NCBI GenBank assembly: GCA_900556365.1
Contig: USOG01000049.1
Coordinates: 1-9,175, forward strand
Source of the DNA: an uncultured Collinsella sp.
GTDB lineage: Bacteria > Actinomycetota > Coriobacteriia > Coriobacteriales > Coriobacteriaceae
DNA length: 9,175 bases
Direction: 5' to 3'
Shown: in pieces, positions 1 to 7,659 of the stretch
Layout: each line of letters opens with the position of its first letter
Numbering within the stretch: position 1 is the stretch's first letter
Made by a program: the position numbers and the translations under genes
The notes under the pieces: generated by a model
Databases searched by the model: none
The model's input: the letters and a program-made list of their open reading frames with translations, nothing else
What the model was told of the DNA's origin: nothing

Positions 1-9
1 CGGATTCGC

Positions 10-51
10 GCCTCAGGACTCAGCGCAACGCGTTGCGCTGAGTCCTGAGGC
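10..51. repeat. Perfect 42-bp palindrome upstream of the pilus operon
   Basis: Positions 10-30 are the exact reverse complement of 31-51, with no spacer; the centre is AACG/CGTT. As RNA it would fold into a stem of about 19 bp with a tiny loop. No T-run follows on the + strand (next bases TGTTGCAATG), so it is not a textbook intrinsic terminator for an upstream gene. It could still be a terminator, a cruciform or a binding site for a dimeric regulator. It ends 74 bp before the adhesin start. The palindrome is certain; its role is unknown. Confidence 0.9.
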
Positions 52-59
52 TGTTGCAA

Positions 60-74
60 TGAAAATGAGAATCA
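60..74. promoter_or_regulatory. Possible Fur-box-like site in the adhesin leader
   Basis: GAAAATGAGAATCA at 61-74 matches 12 of the first 14 positions of the classical Fur consensus (GATAATGATAATCA...), but the last five consensus positions do not match. It lies about 50 bp ahead of the adhesin ATG, where a repressor site would be expected. Coriobacteria have Fur-family regulators, but their exact consensus is not known to me. A chance AT-rich match is quite possible. No convincing -35/-10 pair was found in 52-115. Confidence 0.22.
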
Positions 75-125
75 AGGGACGATTCGCCGTATTCCACACC
101 ATGTTGTAGGAATTAGGGGACAACT

Positions 126-3100
126 ATGGACGCACACCGCTCGCGGTCGCTGGGTATGGCGGCCCTGGTCTTCATTTTGATTAGCCTCACCGCCGCTGTT
201 TTTCACGGCGCAGCCCCAGTGCGCGCCGAGGACGTGACGACGCCGACGCCGATTGTGATCAACGGCGATACGGCGGACGTTACGGTTGGGCTGTATGCCG
301 ATAAGGGTCGTCAGCAGCCTCTCGGTAAAGAGGGCTCACCCTCGATTACGACAGCCGACACTATCTACGGTTTTATGGAAGCTCGTTTTCATGAGAATTG
401 TGGGCCTACACCTGAAAGGCTTGAGACGATTTATACCTTTCCCGACTCGATTGTTGTGAACGAGAACGAGGGCGGTATCTTAAGGACGGATGATACCGAG
501 AATGCACAAAGGATGGGAACTTGGTACATAAAGGATAACAAGGTCGTTTTTAATTACGATGCCAGCTATCTCAGCGGTCATCCCTCTTCGCTCTATGTGC
601 GCGTCAATTTCGAGTTTGAGCTTAAAGACAAAGATGTAGATGACGGCGAAAAAGTCGAACTGAAATTTCCAGGCGTTGGCGAAACTGCGCCGATCGAGAT
701 TCAAGATGGCGCAGTTGATGGAAACAAATCAGGTGTCTTTTCCCAAGATAGCAGTACCGGAAATGCCAAGATAACTTGGACTATTAATCTGAGTGTTACG
801 TCGCACGCAACGGATGTAAAACTGGTCGATACGCTCGGTGACTACCTGGACTTTGAGCAAAGCAGCTTCAAGCTCGATGGAAATCCTCTTGGTTCGTCCG
901 TGAGCATCGAAGAGCGAACTGCAACGTTGCCGCTAGGTAACCTTTCTCAGGGCGACCATACCGTTACCTACGAAACGACAGTTAGCAAGAACTTGTCTCT
1001 TTCTAATGGCACACCTACGCAAGGTAGGAATAGTGTGCAAACAACCTGGGGAAAAGCAAATCACCAACAATCTCTTACGATTAAAGGGGCGTCGGAACCG
1101 TTTCAATACGACATGATTCAAAAAGAGGCTGGCTCCGGAACATCGTCTGTCATCACTTGGAAGGTTGTGCTCAACAGGGGATCTCTCAAGGCCGATATGT
1201 CTGGCTACACCTTTACCGACAAGCTCGATGGCAAGCAGGATTATATTGGCAGCTATACGGTCTACAAGGGCGAGACCGCCGATGAAAAACAAAAGATCGA
1301 TGAGGAAATGCTGAGCGAGTCAGGGGATTCATTTAGCTATACGTTTAATCCAAAAGAGGGCGATCGGTATGCGACCTACTGCATCGTCTATCAAACTAAG
1401 CTGAAAGATGAGAATTCCTACGAAAAAGTTAGTAACACGGCAAGTGTGAAAAAAGAAGACTCCGGTCTGCCCTCTGGTGAAAGCACCGCATACTACATCC
1501 GTCCTTGGACGGGCAAAACCATTAGCAAAACGCTGCTTAATCCGGATGAGGCATCTCGGACCGGAAAAGCAACTTGGCAATTACGCGTAGAGCTCCGTGA
1601 TTACGTAAATGCGAAAAACCCAACATCCATTCTTATCAAAGATACCATGCTGGCGGCTTGGAAGCAGACTATGGGGCCGGATACCTCCGATGGCCCTTCA
1701 CATGTAATTACCATTGGGGGTACCAAACTGGACCAAGGTACCGATTGGACGTTTGCGGGTGGTGAAAATCCGTCGCAGAACAGCAACCAACACAACTGCA
1801 ATATCCAAATAACCATTACGGATAAAGTCAAAGAAGCGCTTGATAAGTCCCCCGAGGTGGTTATTACGTATAAAACGGTGACCGATGCACTTCCTGGTTG
1901 GTACTCCAACTTCGCCTCTGTCGACGGGTTTAGCGGCTATTCTGATTTTGTCTTTTACTATGTTGAGGGCGAAGCGGAGCCTTCGGTTGAGAAGAGTGTA
2001 AAAATAAATGAAGACGGCTCGCAAGCACGGTGGGATGAGACGTTTGACTGGAAATCAGTGGATGGCTCGAACGACAAAGGTGCGTGGATTGTCGACTGGA
2101 CTGTCTATGCCAATCGAGCTAAGACGCCTGCCGGTGAGTATTATGGCGCTGGCAGGCTCAATGGCAAGGATGTCGTTGTCAAAGATGAGCTTCCTGAGGG
2201 AATGAGTTATATTCCCGGCTCGGCTAAATATTCTTTGTATTCAAATCCCTACGGGACGGCGGTGCCCGGCCGCGAATGGGAACATGAGAGAGAAAAAACC
2301 GAGGTTTCGGATGTCTTGCTGACGCCTGCTGTCGATCGCCAGATGGTTGCGTTTTCAATTCCAACGGAAAAGCTGGGCAATAATACAGGGTACGCAAAGC
2401 TGACGTATTCGACTGCTGTTAAAAGGTCGGTAGTCGATACGTCAAAGAATCTCGGCGAGCTCACGAACTCGGCGAGCGCAAGCTCAGATGGTAAAGAATT
2501 TAAGGCGGACTCTGATACCGTACAGATCAAGAACGACGTATTGTCAAAGACAGGTTCGTCGGTAAGTAATAGCAAGCGAATTCAATACACGATTTTCGTT
2601 AATGAATCGGCACTAGACTTAAAGGTCGGAACCGACTACCTCGATCTGTTCGATGTGATGGATTCTAAGTGTACGTTTATCCCCTCGTCGCTTAGCGTAT
2701 CTGAGTGCGATAACGGCGATTGGCGTGTGCTGACAAAAGAAAAATACAGAGCGACTCTTGACTCGATTGGCGAGGGCGCTGGAAAGCAGCAGCGATTGAC
2801 GTTGAGGCTTCCCGATGAGAAATACCTGAAAGTCGAATATGAAGTTCTGTCCGGTGAGTCTGGTACAGTTTCCCTTTCCAACGAGGCGCAGCTTGAAGGT
2901 GTTGCAGGCGGGTATGTGAAACACGAGCGTGAATATGACATAGATGCCAGCGCATCGGGAGGCGGAACGGGGCACGGCATTGTGGTCCACAAAGTGGATG
3001 AAAAGGACGTTGCCGCGTCGTTGGCTGACGCTACGTTCACACTCTATGCGATTGACATGGATAAGGCGCAGGGCAGTGCCGGCGTTGAGGGCGCAAAGAC

Positions 3101-3866
3101 GTTTTTTTCTGACGGAACGACCGGCCCTGACGGAAGTGTGACTTTTGGAACGAGTTCGGAAACGAGTTCGGACGCCATGGCTTCCTGCAAGCTTTACTGC
3201 CTCGAGGAGACGACGGCGCCTCCTGGATATCGCGTCGCCCAACCAACATGGATTCTGCTCAAGGGCAATGCGCCCGAAGAGCAATACGAGCAAGCCATGA
3301 ACAAGGCGAGATCTTTGCTTGATGCCGATACGGAGATAACGTCAGATGCAGAGATTTGGGTGTATGACGCGCCCCTTGAAGGCAAAGCGACGATAAAAGC
3401 AAATAAAGTGCTTAAAGGCGGAACCTTCAGGGAAGGTCAGTTCTCGTTCGCGCTTAAGGACGCCGAGGGCAAAGTGCTCCAGACGGTGACCAATAATGAC
3501 AAGGGAAATGTCTCCTTTGACGTCAAGTACAACAAGGCGGGAATCTATACCTACACCATCTCCGAGGTCGAGCCCGAGGGTGCCATCGACCATGTTAAAG
3601 ATCACATCACCTATGACACGACCCCGCGCAAAGTCACGGTTGAGGTAACTAATGGCACGGACCAACTCAACGCCGTAGTTGCCTATGGCGATGGCTCTCA
3701 GGATCCGCCGACCTTTACCAACAAGTATTCGACTACGCTACCTGAGGCGGGCGGGGCTGGTTTGACTATGACGTATTTAGCTGGTGCTTCGATGCTGTGT
3801 TTTGCCGCGACGTGGATGCATGCTCGCCGCCATCGTGATCTTGATCGGAGTGGTCGTCGTGAGTAA
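126..3866 (+). CDS. Large LPXTG-type pilus tip adhesin / minor pilin with serial isopeptide domains
   Basis: Predicted cell-wall-linked surface protein of 1,246 aa, much longer than a shaft pilin, so a tip adhesin or minor pilin is the likely role. AGGGGA at 115-120, 5 nt before ATG, supports the start. The signal peptide is about residues 1-34 (cleavage after PVRA). Residues 40-200 form a unique N-terminal region. At least five adhesin/isopeptide-type Ig domains follow; their recurring first strands read ITWTINLSV (215), ITWKVVLN (343), ATWQLRVEL (482), IVDWTVYANR (655) and IQYTIFVNES (819). A SpaA/CnaB-like domain begins at GIVVHKVD (about 951) and carries the E-box LEETTAPPGY (about 1025-1034). 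A Spy0128/FctA-like pilin isopeptide domain covers 1085-1200 (IKANKVLKGG, YTYTISEVEP, ending FTNKY). The C-terminus is a sorting signal: LPEAG at 1205-1209, a hydrophobic segment and an Arg-rich tail. LPEAG departs from LPXTG at position 4. It is translationally coupled to the shaft pilin. The ligand cannot be read from sequence; tip adhesin is inferred from length and gene order. Confidence 0.88.
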   Translation: MDAHRSRSLGMAALVFILISLTAAVFHGAAPVRAEDVTTPTPIVINGDTADVTVGLYADKGRQQPLGKEGSPSITTADTIYGFMEARFHENCGPTPERLETIYTFPDSIVVNENEGGILRTDDTENAQRMGTWYIKDNKVVFNYDASYLSGHPSSLYVRVNFEFELKDKDVDDGEKVELKFPGVGETAPIEIQDGAVDGNKSGVFSQDSSTGNAKITWTINLSVTSHATDVKLVDTLGDYLDFEQSSFKLDGNPLGSSVSIEERTATLPLGNLSQGDHTVTYETTVSKNLSLSNGTPTQGRNSVQTTWGKANHQQSLTIKGASEPFQYDMIQKEAGSGTSSVITWKVVLNRGSLKADMSGYTFTDKLDGKQDYIGSYTVYKGETADEKQKIDEEMLSESGDSFSYTFNPKEGDRYATYCIVYQTKLKDENSYEKVSNTASVKKEDSGLPSGESTAYYIRPWTGKTISKTLLNPDEASRTGKATWQLRVELRDYVNAKNPTSILIKDTMLAAWKQTMGPDTSDGPSHVITIGGTKLDQGTDWTFAGGENPSQNSNQHNCNIQITITDKVKEALDKSPEVVITYKTVTDALPGWYSNFASVDGFSGYSDFVFYYVEGEAEPSVEKSVKINEDGSQARWDETFDWKSVDGSNDKGAWIVDWTVYANRAKTPAGEYYGAGRLNGKDVVVKDELPEGMSYIPGSAKYSLYSNPYGTAVPGREWEHEREKTEVSDVLLTPAVDRQMVAFSIPTEKLGNNTGYAKLTYSTAVKRSVVDTSKNLGELTNSASASSDGKEFKADSDTVQIKNDVLSKTGSSVSNSKRIQYTIFVNESALDLKVGTDYLDLFDVMDSKCTFIPSSLSVSECDNGDWRVLTKEKYRATLDSIGEGAGKQQRLTLRLPDEKYLKVEYEVLSGESGTVSLSNEAQLEGVAGGYVKHEREYDIDASASGGGTGHGIVVHKVDEKDVAASLADATFTLYAIDMDKAQGSAGVEGAKTFFSDGTTGPDGSVTFGTSSETSSDAMASCKLYCLEETTAPPGYRVAQPTWILLKGNAPEEQYEQAMNKARSLLDADTEITSDAEIWVYDAPLEGKATIKANKVLKGGTFREGQFSFALKDAEGKVLQTVTNNDKGNVSFDVKYNKAGIYTYTISEVEPEGAIDHVKDHITYDTTPRKVTVEVTNGTDQLNAVVAYGDGSQDPPTFTNKYSTTLPEAGGAGLTMTYLAGASMLCFAATWMHARRHRDLDRSGRRE
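3149..3172 (+). repeat. 12-bp perfect tandem duplication inside the adhesin gene
   Basis: AACGAGTTCGGA occurs twice back to back (3149-3160 and 3161-3172). It keeps the reading frame and encodes TSSE then TSSD in a Ser/Thr-rich stretch of the SpaA/CnaB-like domain (around residue 1010). It probably arose by replication slippage; a unit change would add or remove four residues without breaking the protein. Confidence 0.85.
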
Positions 3867-5511
3867 AGTGCTCCGTCATATGTTGGCCGTCGTGGTGATG
3901 TCCATGGCCGTCGTCTTCGCTTTTGCGATCGCCCCTGGAACGGCCCGTGCTGCCGACACCGGAGCCATTACGGTGGACGGTACAGTCGCGACACGTTACG
4001 ACGCGTACCAGCTCTTTTCGGCAACCGTTGTCGACGATGCCGATGCCGACCAAAAGGTCGCAACTGATGTAGCGTGGGCGAATGACACGGTTCGCCAAGC
4101 TGCCCTTCCCGTGCTTCATGATGCAGGGCTTGATAACTCGGCATCGACGGCGCAAGAGGCTGCCGAATGGATGAATGCCGACGGGCACATGACGACCACG
4201 CTAGCGGCAAAGCTTGCCCGTGCGATTTACAATGCCGGTGCGCCTTCCGTGGCCCTTAACGCGGGCACGACGGCCGAGCTGCCCTGCGGCTACTGGCTCA
4301 TCGTCGCCGACGATGACGCCATTTCCCAGGGCGAGGCCGGCACCGCGCCGATCATGGCCCTGGTGGGCGGCAGCGCCGTCAGCGTCAAGCCCAAGGCCGC
4401 GACCCCCAAGGTGTCCAAGCACGTGCTGGAGGACAGCGCCGCCGCCTGGCAGAAGGCCGCCGACGCCACGGTCGCCGACGACCTGTACTGGCGCCTCTCT
4501 GCCACGGTCCCGGCGGGCCTCACGGCCTACGACACCTATACGGTGCGGTTCGTCGACACCATGAGCGCGGGGTTCGACCCCTCCAGGGTCGCCGCGAGCA
4601 TGCGCGTGTACGTGGCGGCGGGCGCGGACGGCGGCTTCGACGCGGTCCAGACCGACAAGGACGGCCGCGTCGGCACCGAGCCCGCGAAGGGCTGGACCGA
4701 CATCACGGCCCAGTGCGCCACCAAGGTGGCGGCCGACGGCAAGACCTTCACCGTGCGCACCGGCGACCTCATCGCCGCGCTCGGCGGGGCCGAAGCCTTC
4801 ACCGCGGGCGCCCGCGTGGTTGCTGTCTACGATGCGCCGTTGGGGGCCAGCTGCAATAGGGGCGCTACCAAGGGCAACCCCAACGAGGTCTGCCTGCGCT
4901 ACCCGCGCTCTCCTCTCGCCGACCAGTCCGGCGACGCCGGCTTCACCCGCACGCCGAGCGATGACGCGTGCGCCTACACCTGGGGACTCAGTCTGATCAA
5001 GCGCTCAAGCTCGGACGATAAACCGCTCGCGGGCGCCAAGCTGCGCATCATCGATGACCGCGGGCGCATCCTAACGACCGACGGCTCGTGGTCGACGGAT
5101 GCCGCCGCGTGCGTCACCACGGGCGCGGACGGCCATGTGGAATTGAGCGGTGTGGACGCGGGTGTCTACACCGTCGAAGAGGTCGCGGCTCCCAAGGGAT
5201 ACACCGCCTTTGAGGGCAAGCGAACGGTAACGGTTACGTCCGAGGGATTGGACGTTAAACAGGTTGCAGCCGCGAAGCCCAAGGTGACCGTGTCGGCCGA
5301 AAGCCCTCTGCGGGTTGATACCGCTGATGCCGGGACGGGTTCGATTGAACTGTCGGTGCTCAACACTCCAAGCAAAGAAGCAAGTCGAGGCTTTATGCCC
5401 TCGACGGGAGATAGAACGTTGGTGCTGGTGGCGGCTTTGGCTGCCATCGGAGTGGCGGCTATTGTTGTCGCGCTCGTCATCAAGCGGGGAGGCGGTCGTC
5501 GTAAAAAATAA
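3859..5511 (+). CDS. LPXTG-type major (shaft) pilin, isopeptide-forming fimbrial protein
   Basis: Predicted backbone pilin of 550 aa, polymerised by a class C sortase and then fixed to the wall. I chose GTG 3859 over longer in-frame starts: GGAG at 3847-3850 is 8 nt upstream, and it yields a clean signal peptide (about 1-32, cleavage after TARA). GTGAGTAA overlaps the adhesin stop by 8 nt, implying translational coupling. A pilin N-domain covers about 34-170 (AYQLFSATV). VKPK at 176-179 is the best candidate for the linking-lysine pilin motif, though it lacks the usual YPK tyrosine. A D2 isopeptide domain covers about 180-350, from K187 to NPNEVCLRY (about 340-348). A CnaB domain covers about 374-505, with K381, the E-box YTVEEVAAPKGY (likely E441) and N502. 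The sorting signal is MPSTG at 513-517, a hydrophobic helix and a KRGGGRRKK tail. MPSTG has Met in place of Leu. Residues 135-320 come from an unusually G/C-ending block. Confidence 0.9.
   Translation: MSKVLRHMLAVVVMSMAVVFAFAIAPGTARAADTGAITVDGTVATRYDAYQLFSATVVDDADADQKVATDVAWANDTVRQAALPVLHDAGLDNSASTAQEAAEWMNADGHMTTTLAAKLARAIYNAGAPSVALNAGTTAELPCGYWLIVADDDAISQGEAGTAPIMALVGGSAVSVKPKAATPKVSKHVLEDSAAAWQKAADATVADDLYWRLSATVPAGLTAYDTYTVRFVDTMSAGFDPSRVAASMRVYVAAGADGGFDAVQTDKDGRVGTEPAKGWTDITAQCATKVAADGKTFTVRTGDLIAALGGAEAFTAGARVVAVYDAPLGASCNRGATKGNPNEVCLRYPRSPLADQSGDAGFTRTPSDDACAYTWGLSLIKRSSSDDKPLAGAKLRIIDDRGRILTTDGSWSTDAAACVTTGADGHVELSGVDAGVYTVEEVAAPKGYTAFEGKRTVTVTSEGLDVKQVAAAKPKVTVSAESPLRVDTADAGTGSIELSVLNTPSKEASRGFMPSTGDRTLVLVAALAAIGVAAIVVALVIKRGGGRRKK
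4261..4818 (+). other. High-GC mosaic block within the shaft-pilin gene
   Basis: By hand count, 5 of 186 codons here end in A or T. The preceding 40 codons (4141-4260) have 14, the following 40 (4819-4938) have 7, and 40 codons near the 3' end (5161-5280) have 13. The left edge is abrupt, the right edge softer. The block covers residues 135-320, including the putative pilin motif and most of the D2 domain. Import by homologous recombination from a higher-GC relative is the simplest reading, but this is inferred from composition only. Confidence 0.6.
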
Positions 5512-5618
5512 TTGCCCCCCCTGCTTAATGGCGTGCTGCCTCCGTAGCGAGTGACGCACAGGCCTACCGACCTGATGATCATTGGTTCTGAAAAAGTTAC
5601 TAGAGAACCCTCCAAGAA

Positions 5619-5657
5619 AAGCGGGGCACCCGGTCGACATGACCGAGTGCCCCGCTT
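5619..5657. terminator. Bidirectional intrinsic terminator between convergent genes
   Basis: Arms 5619-5635 and 5641-5657 pair over 17 bp with one mismatch around the 5-nt loop GACAT. The stem is GC-rich (GCGGGGCACC). Read on the - strand it runs into TTTTCTTGG, a fair U-tract, so it suits the bactofilin-like gene ending at 5704. On the + strand the tail is TTCGTTTGTTGG, weaker but usable for the pilin operon ending at 5511. The rest of 5512-5703 shows no gene. Confidence 0.82.
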
Positions 5658-5703
5658 CGTTTGTTGGTGCAAAGTAACCTGGCACCTTTGTGGTGGTTGG
5701 TGG

Positions 5704-6849
5704 CTAAGCGGTGGGGAGTCCTGGCATGTTAGCCGGCTGCTGCGGCTTGAGGTGGGCGTTGCGCCAGATGATCTGGATAACGTAGCCGAGCATAAAGACA
5801 AAGGCTACGCCGCTGATGAAGTCACCTACGAGGGGAAGCCCCGTGAGGGCGCCTGCGATTACGCCGCCCACGGCTGCCATGGCGTAGCGGTTTTGGTTGT
5901 GTCCGACCATGCGGGAGATCGCGCACCCCGCAAAGGCACTCGACACCAACGCGATGCCGATAACGCCGCACAAGAGGGCTCCGGCAAGCGACAGACCAGC
6001 GATAGAGATAATCAGCAGTAGGACGGCGGGGGCGATAGCAATCGTGCCCAGAAGACCGCTCACCCACAGGGGCATGGGGCGCTGGTGGAGCATGCCGGCG
6101 GCGCCGGCGGTCGCGCGCGGAAAGACGAGCTCGAGCAGCAGAGCGACAAAGCAGGTCGAGAGTGCCGCGGCGACGATACCGCCGATGACATCGTTAACGG
6201 TGGAAGTATCCTCGTTCTCGGTGCGGTCGATCTTGAGCGCGCCGACCTCGGCTCCCGCGGCACGCTCGGGGTCCTCGGAGACGTGCGCGTTCACGGTGCC
6301 GGTGATGTGGGCGTTCTTGCCTAGGATGAGTTTGTCGGCCCAAACCTCGACATCGCCATCGACGGTGCCATCGATGGTCACCGTATCGCCCGCGAGCGCT
6401 GCCGACTTGGTGGAGCCTCGCAGAGCAACCGTCTCGCCTATCGCGTAGAAACAGTTGGCGGTGCTGTCAGAATTGAGCACGACATGCTGGCCAGCGATGG
6501 TCACGCTGCCATCAACCGCGGTCTTGGCAATGTCGATGGTGCGTGCCGCCAGACGGACGGCGCCGCCCACTGTGCAGTCGCGGATCGAGAGGGTATCGCC
6601 CGCGGCGATGATATCGCGGTCGATGGACGTATCGTCCAAGTTGAGGTCCTGACCTGCCCAGTACAGGTCACCTTCGACGCCGGACGGATTGGCGTCATTG
6701 TCGGTCGCAAGTACATTGCCTGCGGTGTCCGTGCCGGCGAACGACGCCGTGGGAAGCGCGGTGATCGCCAGCGCGATGAGCGCGAATGCCATAAGCAGGC
6801 AGCGACGCATCTTGTGTGACGGCGCCGCCGCGGTTTGATTGAAAGCCAT
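5704..6849 (-). CDS. Exported bactofilin-like beta-solenoid protein with C-terminal membrane domain
   Basis: 381 aa, stop TAG at 5704-5706. AAAAGGAT (complement of 6855-6862) lies 5 nt from the ATG and fixes the start. Domains in order: an N-terminal signal-like segment (about 14-38, MRRCLLMAFALIALAITALP); a right-handed beta-solenoid region (about 58-190) with short hydrophobic repeats such as GDTLSIRDCTVGGAVRL, DGSVTIAGQHVVL and GDTVTIDGTVDGDVEVWA, resembling polymer-forming bactofilin domains; a charged linker (about 190-215); and four or five hydrophobic helices (about 222-362). Classical bactofilins are soluble cytoplasmic scaffolds, whereas this one appears exported and then membrane-held, as in a widespread uncharacterised architecture. 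A role in envelope organisation is only a guess. It lies downstream of the TRIC-like gene on the same strand with a 107-bp gap, so co-transcription is possible. The first hydrophobic segment could instead be an uncleaved anchor. Confidence 0.8.
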   Translation of the reverse strand: MAFNQTAAAPSHKMRRCLLMAFALIALAITALPTASFAGTDTAGNVLATDNDANPSGVEGDLYWAGQDLNLDDTSIDRDIIAAGDTLSIRDCTVGGAVRLAARTIDIAKTAVDGSVTIAGQHVVLNSDSTANCFYAIGETVALRGSTKSAALAGDTVTIDGTVDGDVEVWADKLILGKNAHITGTVNAHVSEDPERAAGAEVGALKIDRTENEDTSTVNDVIGGIVAAALSTCFVALLLELVFPRATAGAAGMLHQRPMPLWVSGLLGTIAIAPAVLLLIISIAGLSLAGALLCGVIGIALVSSAFAGCAISRMVGHNQNRYAMAAVGGVIAGALTGLPLVGDFISGVAFVFMLGYVIQIIWRNAHLKPQQPANMPGLPTA

Positions 6850-6861
6850 GGTTGATCCTTT

Positions 6862-6888
6862 TGTTAGGTGTTTGGCATATACCTAACA
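6862..6888 (-). promoter_or_regulatory. Inverted repeat in the leader of the bactofilin-like gene
   Basis: TGTTAGGT (6862-6869) and ACCTAACA (6881-6888) are exact inverted 8-mers separated by 11 nt. In the transcript one arm abuts the ribosome binding site (6855-6862), so it could be an operator or a hairpin that affects translation. TATATG on the - strand lies in the spacer and could be part of a -10 element, but no well-spaced -35 was seen. Confidence 0.4.
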
Positions 6889-6956
6889 GGGTACCCAACG
6901 CGCGGGCGCTCTAAAAGAACCTCTCGGTTGCATTTCGAAGGGTCGTGCCGTGCTGT

Positions 6957-7646
6957 CTACTTTTTACGGTGCAAGAAGCGTGCGATATCTTCTTCGGTGG
7001 GACTTTTGATGTCAAAGCGCAGCGACAGCCAGCGCAGACCCATGGTCACCACGACGCAAACGACCAGCGCGACGACATTGCTGACCAAGCCGCTCATGAC
7101 AAGGCAAACATAGCTTGCCGATCCGGCGATGGCCGCGATGGCATAGAAGTTAGTGCGTTGGAAAATGCCCGGCACCACGCCCATAAAGCCGTCGCGCAGC
7201 ATGCCGCCGCCCACCGCGGTAAAGAAGCCCATCATGATGCACACCGCCGGCGCAAAGCCGTAGACCAGCGCCTTGTCTGCGCCGGTTGCCGCATAAATAC
7301 CCACCGAGATGATATCGAGCAGGGGAATGAGTTTTTCGGGCTTGTCGACGATTGCCGGGAAAATGTAGATGATGGCCGCCGTAGCGATGGACAGCGGCAG
7401 CGCCATCGGCTGGTTAAGGATGTAGACGTTGCCCACCTGGAGTGTCATATCGCGCAAAAGACCGCCGCCCAGTCCGCAGACCACGGCGAGCGCGACGGCG
7501 CCCACCAGGTCGAGTTTGTGCTCGCGCGCGACCAACACGCCCGAGATCGATGCCGCGACGACGGCGAACATCTCGAGCCAAAACGGGATGGCAACCATGG
7601 CATCCGAGGCGTGTGCGGTAACGATCATAGCGGCGGCAACGGGCAA
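6957..7646 (-). CDS. TRIC / UPF0126-family membrane protein (cation channel or glycine-transporter type)
   Basis: 229 aa, about seven transmembrane helices. The family is an internal duplication of three-helix units plus one helix; both copies show the signature GGGLLRD (60-66) and GGGMLRD (146-152), each following a hydrophobic helix. Members are annotated as trimeric intracellular cation channel homologues or as glycine-transporter-domain proteins (YicG/YadS group); prokaryotic TRIC proteins are reported to conduct K+. The native substrate here cannot be read. The start is TTG (complement of 7644-7646), preferred because AGAAGGA (complement of 7653-7659) is 6 nt upstream; the first ATG at residue 7 would sit too far from it. 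The last 20 residues form a charged cytoplasmic-type tail. Length is normal for the family. It is the first gene of a possible two-gene minus-strand unit; its promoter was not identified. Confidence 0.9.
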   Translation of the reverse strand: MPVAAAMIVTAHASDAMVAIPFWLEMFAVVAASISGVLVAREHKLDLVGAVALAVVCGLGGGLLRDMTLQVGNVYILNQPMALPLSIATAAIIYIFPAIVDKPEKLIPLLDIISVGIYAATGADKALVYGFAPAVCIMMGFFTAVGGGMLRDGFMGVVPGIFQRTNFYAIAAIAGSASYVCLVMSGLVSNVVALVVCVVVTMGLRWLSLRFDIKSPTEEDIARFLHRKK

Positions 7647-7659
7647 GATGGGGTCCTTC

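Noticed and set aside
3102..3108. Run of seven T in the adhesin gene as a phase-variation tract
   Set aside because: Seven bases is short for a contingency locus and the frame is open; no evidence of switching.
2619..3293. Long open frame on the - strand inside the adhesin gene (224 codons)
   Set aside because: It is a shadow of the + strand gene: no ribosome binding site, no recognisable domain, and the + frame has clear domains throughout.
3784..3858. N-terminal extension of the shaft pilin from GTG 3784
   Set aside because: It lies wholly inside the adhesin's 3' end, would bury the signal peptide behind a cysteine/arginine-rich stretch, and GTG 3859 has a better ribosome binding site.
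5665..5690. GGTGC...GCACC short inverted repeat after the terminator
   Set aside because: Only 5-bp arms with an 11-nt spacer; too weak to call a terminator or operator.
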